Shown here: piece after piece, positions 8,326-16,985 of the stretch | Layout: every line of letters starts with the position of its first letter | How positions within the stretch are numbered: position 1 is the first letter of the stretch | IMG/VR virus record: IMGVR_UViG_3300035181_001095 | Coordinates: 1-63,183 of that record | From: a virus | Direction: 5' to 3' (one strand) | DNA length: 63,183 nt | Translations under genes and position numbers: made by a program | Notes under the pieces: model-generated | What the model was told of the DNA's origin: nothing | The model's input: the letters and a program-made list of their open reading frames with translations, nothing else | Database searches by the model: none

Positions 8326-10506
8326 TTAACTCGTCATCACATCATCAACAAACACAGAATATGTGGTGCCACCAAACGCTTGAGCCACAACTTCTATAAC
8401 TCCTGTTTCCGTTGGTGTAACCGTAATACTTAACTGTTCCCATGTATTTGAGACAGCTGCTGTAGTTGCTATTACATCATCTGTAATACCAGCTAATTGT
8501 CTTGCTTTACATACTAATTTACCTGTAATGGCTGTATTTGTGCGTCTGAACCAAGCTGATATTGTAGTGGGTTGGTTAGCTTCAATAGCAAATCTTCCAA
8601 TAACTAATTCAACAGGTCTATATTCATTTCGATTAACACCAGTTGGTTTTAATTCCCATGCAATCCCTGTTGGTGAATGTCTGGTAACTATCGTTGAGTT
8701 TATTTGTCCATCCAACATTAAAATTAAATGGTTATTAGCGGTCTGTTGATAATTATGAATATAAATATATGCTTCATAATTAGTTGGCCAATTATTATAT
8801 GTCCAATACGTAATACCACTAAATTTCGCATTAGCAAAGTAATTTGTTCCAGTATTAGAATTTAGATAAAAAGCATAACTCGAATTATTAAATATTAAAT
8901 TCCAAAATTTATTCTCTTTACCTATTAAATTTATATAAGAATCAGATATCTCATCAATTTTATAAAATATATTATGATGACCATATAAAGATATTGTAGC
9001 TTGTCCATTTGGTGCTTTAATATTATGAATTGACTTAAATAAATTAAAAGAACTATCATCAGATATCGATAAATTAGTATTATTATAATTTATTTCTTTT
9101 ATAAAATTAAATATATTATATTTAGATGCTGATAAAAAAATACCATTATTACTATTGTTACAAGCTTGGGTATTTTCATTTATTTGGGCATAATTACAAT
9201 TATTTATATATAAACCTGTACCTGTATTATTATTATTACAATGTTTAATTGTTGTTATAGTTGCATAATTACACGTATCTAATTGCAATCCATGAGAATA
9301 ATTATTACAGACATTACCAATATAATCTATTATTATATTATTTCCAGAGATATATATTCCATAATCTGTATTATTATTACTATTGCAAAGATTTTGAATG
9401 TAATTGTAATTACCTTTACACATTAATCCATGGTAATATCGTGAAAAATTTAATCTGTTTATTTTGATGTAATTTTGAGTATCAATGTTTAATCCTATTC
9501 CATTACCACACTGGCCACTAAAGATTGTCTCACCATCTTGTATGTCGGTTGAAGGGTTATAGCCACCTTGTAATTCAATATACCCACTTGATGACCCACT
9601 ATATGATAATGCCTGAATAATAGTTGTATTAGTAGATGTTACATCTGTGGGTATTGGGTCTCGAATATATGTTGGAACTGTCTCGGTAACTCCATAATAA
9701 CCTCTACCCTCATATGAATAAGAATTTACCTGTTGGTCAAGATAAATAGTTTCAATACCACTTGAAGTATCAATTGATTGAATAGCAAGCCATGGTTCAT
9801 CACCACCTTGCTCTAAATTATTTTTTGAAATCAATGCACACAAATGTGGTCCTATATCAGTGCAAGCAACAATATTATCTAAATAAATTGTAGGAGTATT
9901 AGGGTCAACTAAAGCATATAGAGCAATAGAATTTATACCAGAACCGATATTACCACCCTCATTAGATGATAAAGTAATTGGAATCCAACTACCTATTGCT
10001 GGTAATGGTGGAAAATTGAATGTTTTAACTGGTGTATTCCCAGAACTATCTGAACATAATTTAATTTGAAATACCTGGTCTATTGTAATAGTTCCTGATA
10101 AGTATAACCAGAATGAAATTCTCGAATAACTACTCAAATCTAAATTTGCTAATGATTTATAAGCAATTTTGCCAGTTGTAAAAGCATATTGAAGAGAAAT
10201 TGTGCTGGAATATGAACCAGATTTACGGGTGGTTGTAGTGCTGCATGTTACATAACTATTTGCAGCTGTCCATGCAGTTTCACAAGGCTCGATTATAGCA
10301 TTTTGCAATGTCGATAATTGAACTGCTTTTGATAAATTTGTCCACGTAGCATTACCAATAGCAACTGGTGCTGGACTTTTAGCAAATTTAATAATATCAC
10401 CTGGATTAAATCCACTAAATGCTGATAATGTCTTTTTAGCTGTTGACCAACTTAATCCATCATTATTATCATTACCTTTTTTATAATCTAAACAATATGT
10501 AGTCAT
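8326..10506 (-). CDS. Tail spike / receptor-binding protein with parallel beta-helix, 726 aa
   Basis: The N-terminus reads KGNDNNDGLSWSTAKKT, the typical opening of right-handed beta-helix (pectate-lyase-like, NosD-like) phage and surface proteins. Residues about 350-520 are a run of short Asn-rich coils (NNTDYGIYISGNNI, YINNCNYAQIN) with roughly one coil every 22-25 residues, as in a beta-helix stack. The last 100 residues look like a jelly-roll carbohydrate-binding domain (AIEANQPTTISAWFRR ending VFVDDVM). The likely role is a tail spike that binds or trims host surface glycans. No catalytic residues could be assigned. Confidence 0.75.
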   Translation of the reverse strand: MTTYCLDYKKGNDNNDGLSWSTAKKTLSAFSGFNPGDIIKFAKSPAPVAIGNATWTNLSKAVQLSTLQNAIIEPCETAWTAANSYVTCSTTTTRKSGSYSSTISLQYAFTTGKIAYKSLANLDLSSYSRISFWLYLSGTITIDQVFQIKLCSDSSGNTPVKTFNFPPLPAIGSWIPITLSSNEGGNIGSGINSIALYALVDPNTPTIYLDNIVACTDIGPHLCALISKNNLEQGGDEPWLAIQSIDTSSGIETIYLDQQVNSYSYEGRGYYGVTETVPTYIRDPIPTDVTSTNTTIIQALSYSGSSSGYIELQGGYNPSTDIQDGETIFSGQCGNGIGLNIDTQNYIKINRLNFSRYYHGLMCKGNYNYIQNLCNSNNNTDYGIYISGNNIIIDYIGNVCNNYSHGLQLDTCNYATITTIKHCNNNNTGTGLYINNCNYAQINENTQACNNSNNGIFLSASKYNIFNFIKEINYNNTNLSISDDSSFNLFKSIHNIKAPNGQATISLYGHHNIFYKIDEISDSYINLIGKENKFWNLIFNNSSYAFYLNSNTGTNYFANAKFSGITYWTYNNWPTNYEAYIYIHNYQQTANNHLILMLDGQINSTIVTRHSPTGIAWELKPTGVNRNEYRPVELVIGRFAIEANQPTTISAWFRRTNTAITGKLVCKARQLAGITDDVIATTAAVSNTWEQLSITVTPTETGVIEVVAQAFGGTTYSVFVDDVMTS

Positions 10507-10521
10507 ACTAAACCTTCAAAA

Positions 10522-10539
10522 GGTGGCCTTGCGGCCACC
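10522..10539 (-). terminator. Hairpin between spike gene and upstream 169-aa gene
   Basis: GGTGGCC-TTGC-GGCCACC forms a 7-bp GC stem with a 4-base loop. On the minus strand it is followed by TTTTG, a short U-tract. It would partly terminate or stabilise leftward transcripts before the tail spike gene. Confidence 0.6.
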
Positions 10540-10545
10540 CCGATT

Positions 10546-11055
10546 TTAACTGGATGTCATAGTGTAAGTTACTGTTACCTGAATAATATCATTTGCCAAT
10601 ACAGCACGAGCTGAAGCAAATCGTTTAGCAGATAACAAAACACCTGTTTTATCATTTTTTGGTTGAGTATCAGTAACAAAACCACCATATACAGTCAAAT
10701 TCTGTATCGCTGTAAACTGCATAGTATTGGTAGAAGTCATACTCCCATTAGATGCGGAACCAAATGTAATTTGCGTGCGGTTAGTAGCTGGTGAAAAATC
10801 AGTATCCTGGCATTCACCATAACTACCAGTCGCACTTAATGCCGAAGCAGCAGTATCTGTTAAAGCAGGTGTAACATTACCTTTAAACAACGATACATAC
10901 CAAGTAGTCGACAAAGTAACACCACCACGCAAAGCATCTAAAATACGGTTCATACCTTCATAAGGAACTATGTTTTCGCCACATTCTTTATGCAGCACTC
11001 TTCCATCACGAATGTGCTGTATTTCCCATAAACCATGTAATTTCATATTACTCAT
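10546..11055 (-). CDS. Virion protein, 169 aa
   Basis: ATG 11055 follows GGAGGTTTCAT. The sequence starts MSNMKLHGLWEIQHIRDGRV and is beta-rich with many Thr, Ser and Ala. The arrangement 'W-I-RDGkv...GEN-V--EG-N-ILDA---G' followed by a TxWYVSLF strand is common in small phage structural proteins annotated as hypothetical or tail proteins. It lies between the beta-propeller-like tail protein and the spike. A minor tail or spike-attachment role is inferred. Confidence 0.65.
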   Translation of the reverse strand: MSNMKLHGLWEIQHIRDGRVLHKECGENIVPYEGMNRILDALRGGVTLSTTWYVSLFKGNVTPALTDTAASALSATGSYGECQDTDFSPATNRTQITFGSASNGSMTSTNTMQFTAIQNLTVYGGFVTDTQPKNDKTGVLLSAKRFASARAVLANDIIQVTVTYTMTSS

Positions 11056-11065
11056 ATGAAACCTC

Positions 11066-11950
11066 CTAAATCAATTTACCATTTCGAATAATTACAGCAT
11101 CCATTTGGTCACCAAAACCAACTTGCTGTAAGCCTACACCAGTCAAATCAAGCTCTGGTACTGAAAATATAGCACCTCTACCAGATGCTTGAAAATCTAT
11201 TTTATTATCACTAACAGGCATTACTTGCTGTCCATTATATAGTCTCAAACCAGTTGGACTTGCCCAAACTAAAAATTCAGTATCTTTATAATAAAATGAA
11301 CTAATAGTATTAGGCAAAACACCTTCTTGTGCTAAAATTGTGCGTTTTGGTAACGGAAATTCATCACTCAATAAAGAAATATCTTGCGTTGTGGTGACTA
11401 ATAAACCTGTGGCCAAAACATATAAATTTGTAATAGTAGCATCAAATGGTATGCTATTTGTTGTGCCATCAAAGTCGAAATTAAACGGAAACGTAAAAAG
11501 TAATATATTACCACGATTACCCATTAACCGTGCCTGATAAATAACTAAATTATCACACGGTGGTAATCCACTATCAATATCCTTAAATGTATCCTCAATA
11601 AACATAGATAAGAAATCTGTGTTTCCTATCAAAAATGTATCCTCATCTAACATAGTATAAAAAACAGGTTTATCTTTAGAGGATAAAGAACGTAACATTT
11701 GTTGTTGGTTAGTTCCTAAATTATATAAAAATAAAGAATCATTATCTGTTGAATTGGCTCTGGCAACAAAAAATAAATAATCACCAAAAGTAAAAAGCGA
11801 ATGTGCTTTATAAAATGCTTGAAAAACGTCAAATTTAGGAACTTTGTGTAAACGCCTATCACGAGTCACTAAATAATTATATAAAAATCTAATAGAATTA
11901 TCTTGTAATTTTTGTGACCCTTCAAATTTATTAAAAACTATAGGTTTCAC
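11066..11950 (-). CDS. Tail hub / stabilisation protein, 294 aa (probable)
   Basis: The gene begins at GTG 11950, overlapping the upstream stop as GTGA. The protein is nearly all beta with repeated hydrophobic strands (YLFFVARA, LFLYNLG, TFLIGNTD), suggesting a beta-propeller or beta-sandwich. Its position directly after the head-tail adaptor gene fits a podovirus tail-tube or head-completion protein. Family assignment is inferred from order and fold impression only. Confidence 0.55.
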   Translation of the reverse strand: MKPIVFNKFEGSQKLQDNSIRFLYNYLVTRDRRLHKVPKFDVFQAFYKAHSLFTFGDYLFFVARANSTDNDSLFLYNLGTNQQQMLRSLSSKDKPVFYTMLDEDTFLIGNTDFLSMFIEDTFKDIDSGLPPCDNLVIYQARLMGNRGNILLFTFPFNFDFDGTTNSIPFDATITNLYVLATGLLVTTTQDISLLSDEFPLPKRTILAQEGVLPNTISSFYYKDTEFLVWASPTGLRLYNGQQVMPVSDNKIDFQASGRGAIFSVPELDLTGVGLQQVGFGDQMDAVIIRNGKLI

Positions 11951-12591
11951 AATAACCCTCGTGGTATCCCAGTTGTATGGATATAACTTTGTGTTTGTAA
12001 TAACACTTTTTGTTTCAAGAATTCAACCCATTGATTGAACCGCTGTAAATAACTATCAGCTACTTGACGGTCATAAACTTCAGTATCAGCCTTACGGTAA
12101 GCAAAAGCACAAACACCATCTACTAATGAAGGTTGCCAACTTTCTTCAAATGCAATTGAAGTATTAAGATTACTTACAGTAATAAAGATGGTATCCTGCG
12201 TTCTTAAAAATAATGTACCATCTATTTTGGGGATTGGGTAGAAAAATATCTGTTTTGAAACATTATCAAAATGATATAATTGAGGAATATCAGTCGTAGG
12301 AATCTCAATTATTGAATATAGATTAACTAAATAACTATAATCAACTTTTTGCAATACAGATGTATTAAATTTACAACTTAAAATACCAAAAATACTATTA
12401 TCAACAGTAATTACAGACGAACCAGCCGTAACAGGCATAGTTCTATCACTATGCAATAAACTGGCATTAGTAACTAAATAAGATAATGCTTGATTTAACG
12501 CATCTATTAAGTCATCATCTGACCATAAGAATGGGTCAACCAAGTCATCTAATCTACGTCTGGTTGCATCAATAATATCTTGGTAAGTCAT
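11947..12591 (-). CDS. Head-to-tail adaptor (gp4-like), 214 aa
   Basis: The N-terminus MTYQDIIDATRRRLDD with FLWSDDDLIDALNQAL is the signature of short-tailed phage adaptor proteins of the P22 gp4 / tail-tube A type: a helix, then 'W-dd-li-alN-a'. Beta strands and a helical C-terminus follow. It starts directly after the TAA of the 63-residue gene. It probably forms the ring beneath the portal that connects capsid and tail. Confidence 0.7.
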   Translation of the reverse strand: MTYQDIIDATRRRLDDLVDPFLWSDDDLIDALNQALSYLVTNASLLHSDRTMPVTAGSSVITVDNSIFGILSCKFNTSVLQKVDYSYLVNLYSIIEIPTTDIPQLYHFDNVSKQIFFYPIPKIDGTLFLRTQDTIFITVSNLNTSIAFEESWQPSLVDGVCAFAYRKADTEVYDRQVADSYLQRFNQWVEFLKQKVLLQTQSYIHTTGIPRGLL

Positions 12592-12783
12592 TTATGCTTT
12601 CCTACCACGCTTTTTATTTGTAGTAACATCCTCTGAATCTGTTTCAGTAGTATCATCGGCAGAATCTATCTCATCGTCATCAATTAGAATTAAATTGGTA
12701 AATCTACGACGTTCTACCTCTTTCTCCAAAATAGGTGTTGCTTCAAATAAAACATCTGTATCTGTATTTTTAATATATCGCAT
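12592..12783 (-). CDS. Small acidic virion-block protein, 63 aa
   Basis: I choose ATG 12783 (MRYIKNTD) because GGAGG lies 5-9 bases upstream; a longer reading would run into the terminator hairpin. The protein has an acidic Asp/Glu/Thr-rich middle and a basic tail (NKKRGRKA). It lies between coat and adaptor genes. Its function is unknown; it may be a head-completion or decoration factor. Confidence 0.65.
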   Translation of the reverse strand: MRYIKNTDTDVLFEATPILEKEVERRRFTNLILIDDDEIDSADDTTETDSEDVTTNKKRGRKA

Positions 12784-12796
12784 AAATCCTCCAAAA

Positions 12797-12816
12797 GGGG
12801 GCACCGAAGTGCCCCC
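12797..12816 (-). terminator. Strong UUCG hairpin after the coat gene
   Basis: On the minus strand, GGGGGCAC-TTCG-GTGCCCCC is followed by TTTT. A C(UUCG)G tetraloop on an 8-bp GC stem is exceptionally stable. It lies 10 bases after the coat stop codon and upstream of the next ribosome site. It probably ends most head-gene transcripts or protects the coat mRNA 3' end. Confidence 0.85.
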
Positions 12817-12825
12817 CTAATTCAT

Positions 12826-13746
12826 TTAGATAGCATACAAATGACCAAACAATTTTGGATATAAAACAGCAAAATCATAAACCGCCAAACCCTTCATAGC
12901 ATTAGCAAAGGTCTGCTGTGGCCTATAAAGCTCATTCTTTGTTAGCTGCATAATATACACTAATGATTTCTTTGAACCAAACACACAATGGTAACCATTA
13001 GCGTCTTTAGCTAACAAATTCGAGGTATAAAAGCTAAAATTGGCTACTGACCCAACATCCATAGTGCGAACAATAGATTTATTATCACCCATTTCATGCG
13101 CCATGCGAAGGTCAGAAGTCATAAATTTAGCCATAATAGCAGGCGGAACTACCATAAACCTATCAGTTTCTGGAACATCCTGCTCATCGAGAGCCTGCCA
13201 ACAACGAACAATAACATCAATCGCAGCATTATTAGTAGAACCAATAACTACAGGTGCTCCAGTGGCACCTAAATTTAGGTTATGACTTATTTTACCAGCC
13301 GTTACACCCTGGTTATTAGCATCAGCCTGTGTATAAATAGTCTGGAAAAATTCAGTATCATACACAATCTTTAACTGATGGGCTGCATCATCACTGAATT
13401 TAGACATCCAATTCATATCCATCTGTTTAATATCAATATCATCAATTGCAAAATTATAATACTTTGCACGATTGATTGATAATTCAACAGCAGGAGACTC
13501 TGGATATTCTAACTGAATCTGTGCTCCTTTCTGGTAATCACGAATGGTAATATTGGGAACAGTACGAATTATAACACGGTCACCAACATTCTTAAGGTCA
13601 CCAAAATAATCCGTTACAGAAATCTGCGTAGCAATAGTTTTAGCATAGAACTTTTCAAGAGTCTTGCCCGCAAATATCAAAGGAATATATTTCGACGCAT
13701 CATCAAATGTATAATCAGGATAGCCTGCTGCTCTTGCAATAGACAT
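12826..13746 (-). CDS. Major capsid protein, 306 aa
   Basis: The protein has typical coat-protein features: an N-terminal IPLIFAGKTLEKFYAKTI segment, a central Asp-rich spine (FAIDDIDIKQMD), the 'ALDEQDVPETDRFMVVPPAIMAKF' region seen in many podovirus coat proteins (spans residues about 180-203), and an Ala/Gly-rich C-terminus. It follows a scaffold gene and precedes a very stable terminator hairpin, as expected for the most abundant virion protein. An HK97-like fold is expected for the family. Confidence 0.85.
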   Translation of the reverse strand: MSIARAAGYPDYTFDDASKYIPLIFAGKTLEKFYAKTIATQISVTDYFGDLKNVGDRVIIRTVPNITIRDYQKGAQIQLEYPESPAVELSINRAKYYNFAIDDIDIKQMDMNWMSKFSDDAAHQLKIVYDTEFFQTIYTQADANNQGVTAGKISHNLNLGATGAPVVIGSTNNAAIDVIVRCWQALDEQDVPETDRFMVVPPAIMAKFMTSDLRMAHEMGDNKSIVRTMDVGSVANFSFYTSNLLAKDANGYHCVFGSKKSLVYIMQLTKNELYRPQQTFANAMKGLAVYDFAVLYPKLFGHLYAI

Positions 13747-13757
13747 AATAAAACCTC

Positions 13758-14702
13758 CTAAAATTTAATTCGTTTATCCTTCGCAGCAGCCAGAATAGCC
13801 TCTTCCATTTGATTAGCTTTTTCCTTTGAAAGGCGACCTAAACTCTTATCACGGTAAAATTGTTCAACCTGCTGTGCCGTAAATATCGGTTTAGAAGCTG
13901 AATTACTTGTAACCGCTGTAGGTGACCTACCTTTAGGAGGAGCTACCATATTAGAAAATTTAGACTCATCTGCTGCTGACGTAGAATTTTGATTTTTGTA
14001 TGTTAAAAAGAATTTAGCCACTAAATCAACATTCCCAGCATATGCAGCGTCCTGCAACAACTGCTGCTTCGTTTTATTAGTAAAATCAGCTGGCTCCTGT
14101 AGCCAAGTTAGAAAGTCCTTATCAGTATTCAATGTTTCCCAATCAGGAACTTTTTGTGCTAACCTACTATAAAACGATGACATCTGTGCATTCTGCACTT
14201 GCTGGTTTACATTCTGTAAGTCTTGTTTAGAGACTCCATGTTTCTCAACTACTTTCATTACAGCTTTGTATATTTCTGGAAAATCCTCTTGAAGCTGTTT
14301 AATTTCTGGCTCAAGCTCTTCAGTGTCCTGTTTCTGAACTGGCTGTTGAGCAACCTGTTGAGCCACTAACTGTTCAAACAGTTCAACTTTTGCCTTTAAT
14401 TTTGCAGACTCATCTCTTAAACCTTTAACTTCCTGATTAAGCCGAGGAACTTCTGCATTATACTTTCCCTGTAATGTTTTATATTTGGTTTCCCAATTTT
14501 CCGTAGTATCTTGAGATGGCTCAATAGTCTGTTGAGTCTCATCGTCGGATACAGAAGATACCGCTGGTGTTACTCCAGTCTGGTCATCAACTGTTGTAAG
14601 TTGATTATCATTTGACTGAACAGGCGGTGTGGTTCCATCACCAAAAAATTCTTTTGCCAACGCATCCGTCTCTGTTCTAATTTTATCTATTACTTCTGTC
14701 AT
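13758..14702 (-). CDS. Capsid scaffold protein, 314 aa
   Basis: It lies directly upstream of the coat gene. The protein is acidic and rich in Gln, Glu, Lys and Thr with a central coiled coil (LNQEVKGLRDESAKLKAKVE) and a basic C-terminal helix (LAAAKDKRIKF), the usual scaffold layout in which the C-terminus binds coat. ATG 14702 has an AGGAG site. No protease motif is visible. Confidence 0.8.
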   Translation of the reverse strand: MTEVIDKIRTETDALAKEFFGDGTTPPVQSNDNQLTTVDDQTGVTPAVSSVSDDETQQTIEPSQDTTENWETKYKTLQGKYNAEVPRLNQEVKGLRDESAKLKAKVELFEQLVAQQVAQQPVQKQDTEELEPEIKQLQEDFPEIYKAVMKVVEKHGVSKQDLQNVNQQVQNAQMSSFYSRLAQKVPDWETLNTDKDFLTWLQEPADFTNKTKQQLLQDAAYAGNVDLVAKFFLTYKNQNSTSAADESKFSNMVAPPKGRSPTAVTSNSASKPIFTAQQVEQFYRDKSLGRLSKEKANQMEEAILAAAKDKRIKF

Positions 14703-14714
14703 AAAAGCTCCTTA

Positions 14715-15134
14715 TTAACCCATATAAGCACAAATAGCTCTAACTTTTACTGCACCCTTAATAGTAACTGCACCAGTATATGTTGGAACAATGTTTATAG
14801 TATCGTTTGCAGTATATCTACGAGCATAACCATAAGAACCAGGAGTAGTAGTTACACTACCAACTGCGCCCTTTAAATCAACAGTGTTTATAAATCCCGT
14901 AGCATTCTCTGTATCACCAAGTGTTGCGGCAGCACTCGTAGCAGCATCAGATGCTTTCACAATTTCAACCTCGGTGCCTAATACACGAGTACCTGTCCCA
15001 ACATTCAATGCCTCAACTGTATCACCAGAAGCAACATTAAGCGCATCAAAATCAACCAGTGCATCAATAACAAATACTTTCTGTGCACCACGATACGGAA
15101 GACCAGAACCTTTAGTTGCATTAACGATAGCCAT
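14715..15134 (-). CDS. Head decoration protein (probable), 139 aa
   Basis: A small Ala-, Thr- and Gly-rich beta protein (VASGDTVEALNVGTGTRVLG) just upstream of the scaffold and coat genes and first after the strong promoter at 15167-15195. Size, composition and position match podovirus head decoration or stabilisation proteins. GGAGGTCATTAAA precedes ATG 15134. Confidence 0.6.
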   Translation of the reverse strand: MAIVNATKGSGLPYRGAQKVFVIDALVDFDALNVASGDTVEALNVGTGTRVLGTEVEIVKASDAATSAAATLGDTENATGFINTVDLKGAVGSVTTTPGSYGYARRYTANDTINIVPTYTGAVTIKGAVKVRAICAYMG

Positions 15135-15166
15135 TTTAATGACCTCCTATAAGAAAATTTATAAAA

Positions 15167-15195
15167 AATATAAAGTAAAATAAAATTTATGTCAA
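15167..15195 (-). promoter_or_regulatory. Consensus promoter for head genes
   Basis: Minus strand TTGACA (15195-15190), a 17-base spacer and TATATT (15172-15167). It lies 33 bases before the start of the decoration gene and would boost decoration, scaffold and coat expression within the longer leftward structural operon. Confidence 0.8.
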
Positions 15196-15200
15196 GTATA

Positions 15201-15473
15201 TTAATGTTCACCATTTAATGATTGCTGTTGGGCCTGCATTTTAATAATTGAAACTGCAATCTCAATTACTAAATTAAGTGCCCAATTAGCCCATTTCCAA
15301 CCAGCTTCTTTCAAATTAGTAAAAATAATAGCTCGTTTCTCATCACCAGATAAATTTGGATTTTCATTTATTGCTGCAACAGCTTGTTTAACATTGTCCC
15401 AAGCTTCTGGTGCTGTAATCCATTTAGCTAACCCAATCAAAGCATTCTGCTGAATTATAGTTGAAATATTCAT
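15201..15473 (-). CDS. Holin-like small membrane protein, 90 aa
   Basis: It has one hydrophobic segment near the C-terminus (WALNLVIEIAVSIIKM) preceded by a charged helix. It overlaps the upstream two-segment membrane gene by ATGA and lies two genes after the lytic transglycosylase. Adjacent small membrane proteins beside an endolysin usually act as holin and holin-antagonist. The assignment is contextual. Confidence 0.6.
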   Translation of the reverse strand: MNISTIIQQNALIGLAKWITAPEAWDNVKQAVAAINENPNLSGDEKRAIIFTNLKEAGWKWANWALNLVIEIAVSIIKMQAQQQSLNGEH

Positions 15474-15721
15474 GTATCACCTCCTGTTGGTAATCCAATT
15501 CTTTTACTTGTGGCAATCGTTAAAATAATGTTAACAACAGCCACAATTCCACCAGCTAATAAATTAACCATATCCTTATCAATAGGTAATTGGTAATTCT
15601 GAACAACAAAAAACAAAATCCCTGCCACAACGTTAATAGCATTCTGAATATGTTTCCAAGCAGTGGCATTAGATAATTCATAACCTTTATAAATAACTTG
15701 CCACCAATCTAAAAAATTCAT
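15470..15721 (-). CDS. Holin, 83 aa (probable)
   Basis: I choose ATG 15721 because of GGAGG at spacing 7. Two hydrophobic segments are visible (INVVAGILFFVVQ and LLAGGIVAVVNIILTIAT) with a short basic tail (SKRIGLPTGGDT). This is the classic small holin topology. It overlaps the 3' end of no other gene and is coupled by ATGA to the next membrane gene. Confidence 0.65.
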   Translation of the reverse strand: MNFLDWWQVIYKGYELSNATAWKHIQNAINVVAGILFFVVQNYQLPIDKDMVNLLAGGIVAVVNIILTIATSKRIGLPTGGDT

Positions 15722-15738
15722 AAAATTACCTCCAACCA

Positions 15739-16224
15739 TTAATACCAAGGCATAATTGCACTAACTTTATTTACATAATCAGCATTAACAAAAGTACCAT
15801 CATTGTTTAGTAATGGCTTACCAGCATTATAAGCTGAAATTACACCTTTAACGCCATACTTATTAGAATAATTCTTCCACAACATTGCTAAATATCTACA
15901 TCCAACATCAATATTAACTTCAGGATTAAATAAAGCTGAAAGCCGTTGGTTAAAACCTATACTCCTTGCAGTTGACCCTAACATTTGCATCAATCCCATC
16001 GATGATGATAATAAAACTAAAGTAGTATCAATAGTTTCGGGTGGAACAACTTTGAATGAGTCAGATTTCTGTATGTATTTGTCATATAGACTCTTTTCAA
16101 AGCGAAAGGATGTTTCATCCCAACCACTTTCAACTTCTATTATAGCTTTAACTAATGCTGAATCTAAATTGTATTTAGCCGCTATTTCATCAACAATTTT
16201 AAGTAAATAGTCTTTGTTTTGCAT
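15739..16224 (-). CDS. Endolysin: SLT-type lytic transglycosylase, 161 aa
   Basis: The family motifs are in order: catalytic Glu32 in IIEVESGW, GLMQ in SSSMGLMQML, the helix with NIDVGCRYLAML, and the YNAG motif in SAYNAGKP. These define the soluble lytic transglycosylase (goose-lysozyme-like) fold, which cleaves the glycan backbone of peptidoglycan. There is no signal peptide, so it depends on the neighbouring holins for release. Its start follows the upstream TGA directly. Confidence 0.85.
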   Translation of the reverse strand: MQNKDYLLKIVDEIAAKYNLDSALVKAIIEVESGWDETSFRFEKSLYDKYIQKSDSFKVVPPETIDTTLVLLSSSMGLMQMLGSTARSIGFNQRLSALFNPEVNIDVGCRYLAMLWKNYSNKYGVKGVISAYNAGKPLLNNDGTFVNADYVNKVSAIMPWY

Positions 16225-16629
16225 TCAACGCACCATAAATAACACCATAGGAGTAGTTTTTGGATATGAATAGGTCTGACCATTTGCTGTAAAATTCATC
16301 ATATCATTATCATTAGCCAAAACACAAGTTAAATTATAAGTATTAGCATTAAAAAAACACCTAACAGTATCAATAAGAAAAGATGAACCAGAACAATTAA
16401 AAGTCAAGTTAGAAATCTGGTAAGATAAATTATCAGTAGTCCACATCAACATTGTCTTACATACACCATAATCATCACAATCAATAGATGATGTCTGATA
16501 AGTCATACCATTAAATGACCCAGTTAATGTCTTACCATCAACAGGGCACGAGCCAATAAGAAATGCATCAGCCTTCTGGTAAATCAACAATCCTAATAAT
16601 AGCAAAAATACACAAAATTTTTTCATCAT
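16225..16629 (-). CDS. Secreted Cys-rich protein in lysis cassette, 134 aa
   Basis: The N-terminus MMKKFCVFLLLLGLLIY is a clear signal peptide, with probable cleavage after KADA. The mature part has about six Cys in short spaced pairs (DCDDYGVCKT, RCFFN, TCVL) and is otherwise beta-rich, suggesting disulfides outside the membrane. GGAGG lies 6 bases before ATG. It sits just upstream of the endolysin. It could help lysis, modify the envelope or block superinfection; I recognise no family and see no spanin features. Confidence 0.65.
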   Translation of the reverse strand: MMKKFCVFLLLLGLLIYQKADAFLIGSCPVDGKTLTGSFNGMTYQTSSIDCDDYGVCKTMLMWTTDNLSYQISNLTFNCSGSSFLIDTVRCFFNANTYNLTCVLANDNDMMNFTANGQTYSYPKTTPMVLFMVR

Positions 16630-16664
16630 AATACCTCCGTTTTTAGTTATTTTAATTTCACCAC

Positions 16665-16970
16665 CTATTCGGTATTACTTGCAGCAAGTCGTTTCGCAGT
16701 CATGCGTTCAACAGCTGCATTGTATGCTTCGGTATCATCTATTTGTGCCTTCAAGGCCTTTATTATTAACTCAACCTTCTGCATCTGTTCAATAGTAATA
16801 GATAGTCGTGACTTTATATCATCTTTATCTGACCCATCTGGTAAACTTTCAAGCATATTCTCAAAGTTAATACGGTCAAAATCATAGTGGAAGTATTCAA
16901 TCTCACGGGCATAAATAGCATCTGCGATAACATCATACTTGTAATTAGCGGGTAATTGTGTGTAAAGCAT
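16665..16970 (-). CDS. Hypothetical protein, 101 aa
   Basis: A helical acidic protein (MLYTQLPANYKYDVIADAIY...). It lies between the beta-propeller fibre protein and the secreted Cys-rich protein. GGAGATATAA precedes ATG 16970. No motif is recognised. A chaperone or assembly role for the fibre gene upstream is possible but unsupported. Confidence 0.6.
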   Translation of the reverse strand: MLYTQLPANYKYDVIADAIYAREIEYFHYDFDRINFENMLESLPDGSDKDDIKSRLSITIEQMQKVELIIKALKAQIDDTEAYNAAVERMTAKRLAASNTE

Positions 16971-16985
16971 AATTTATATCTCCTT

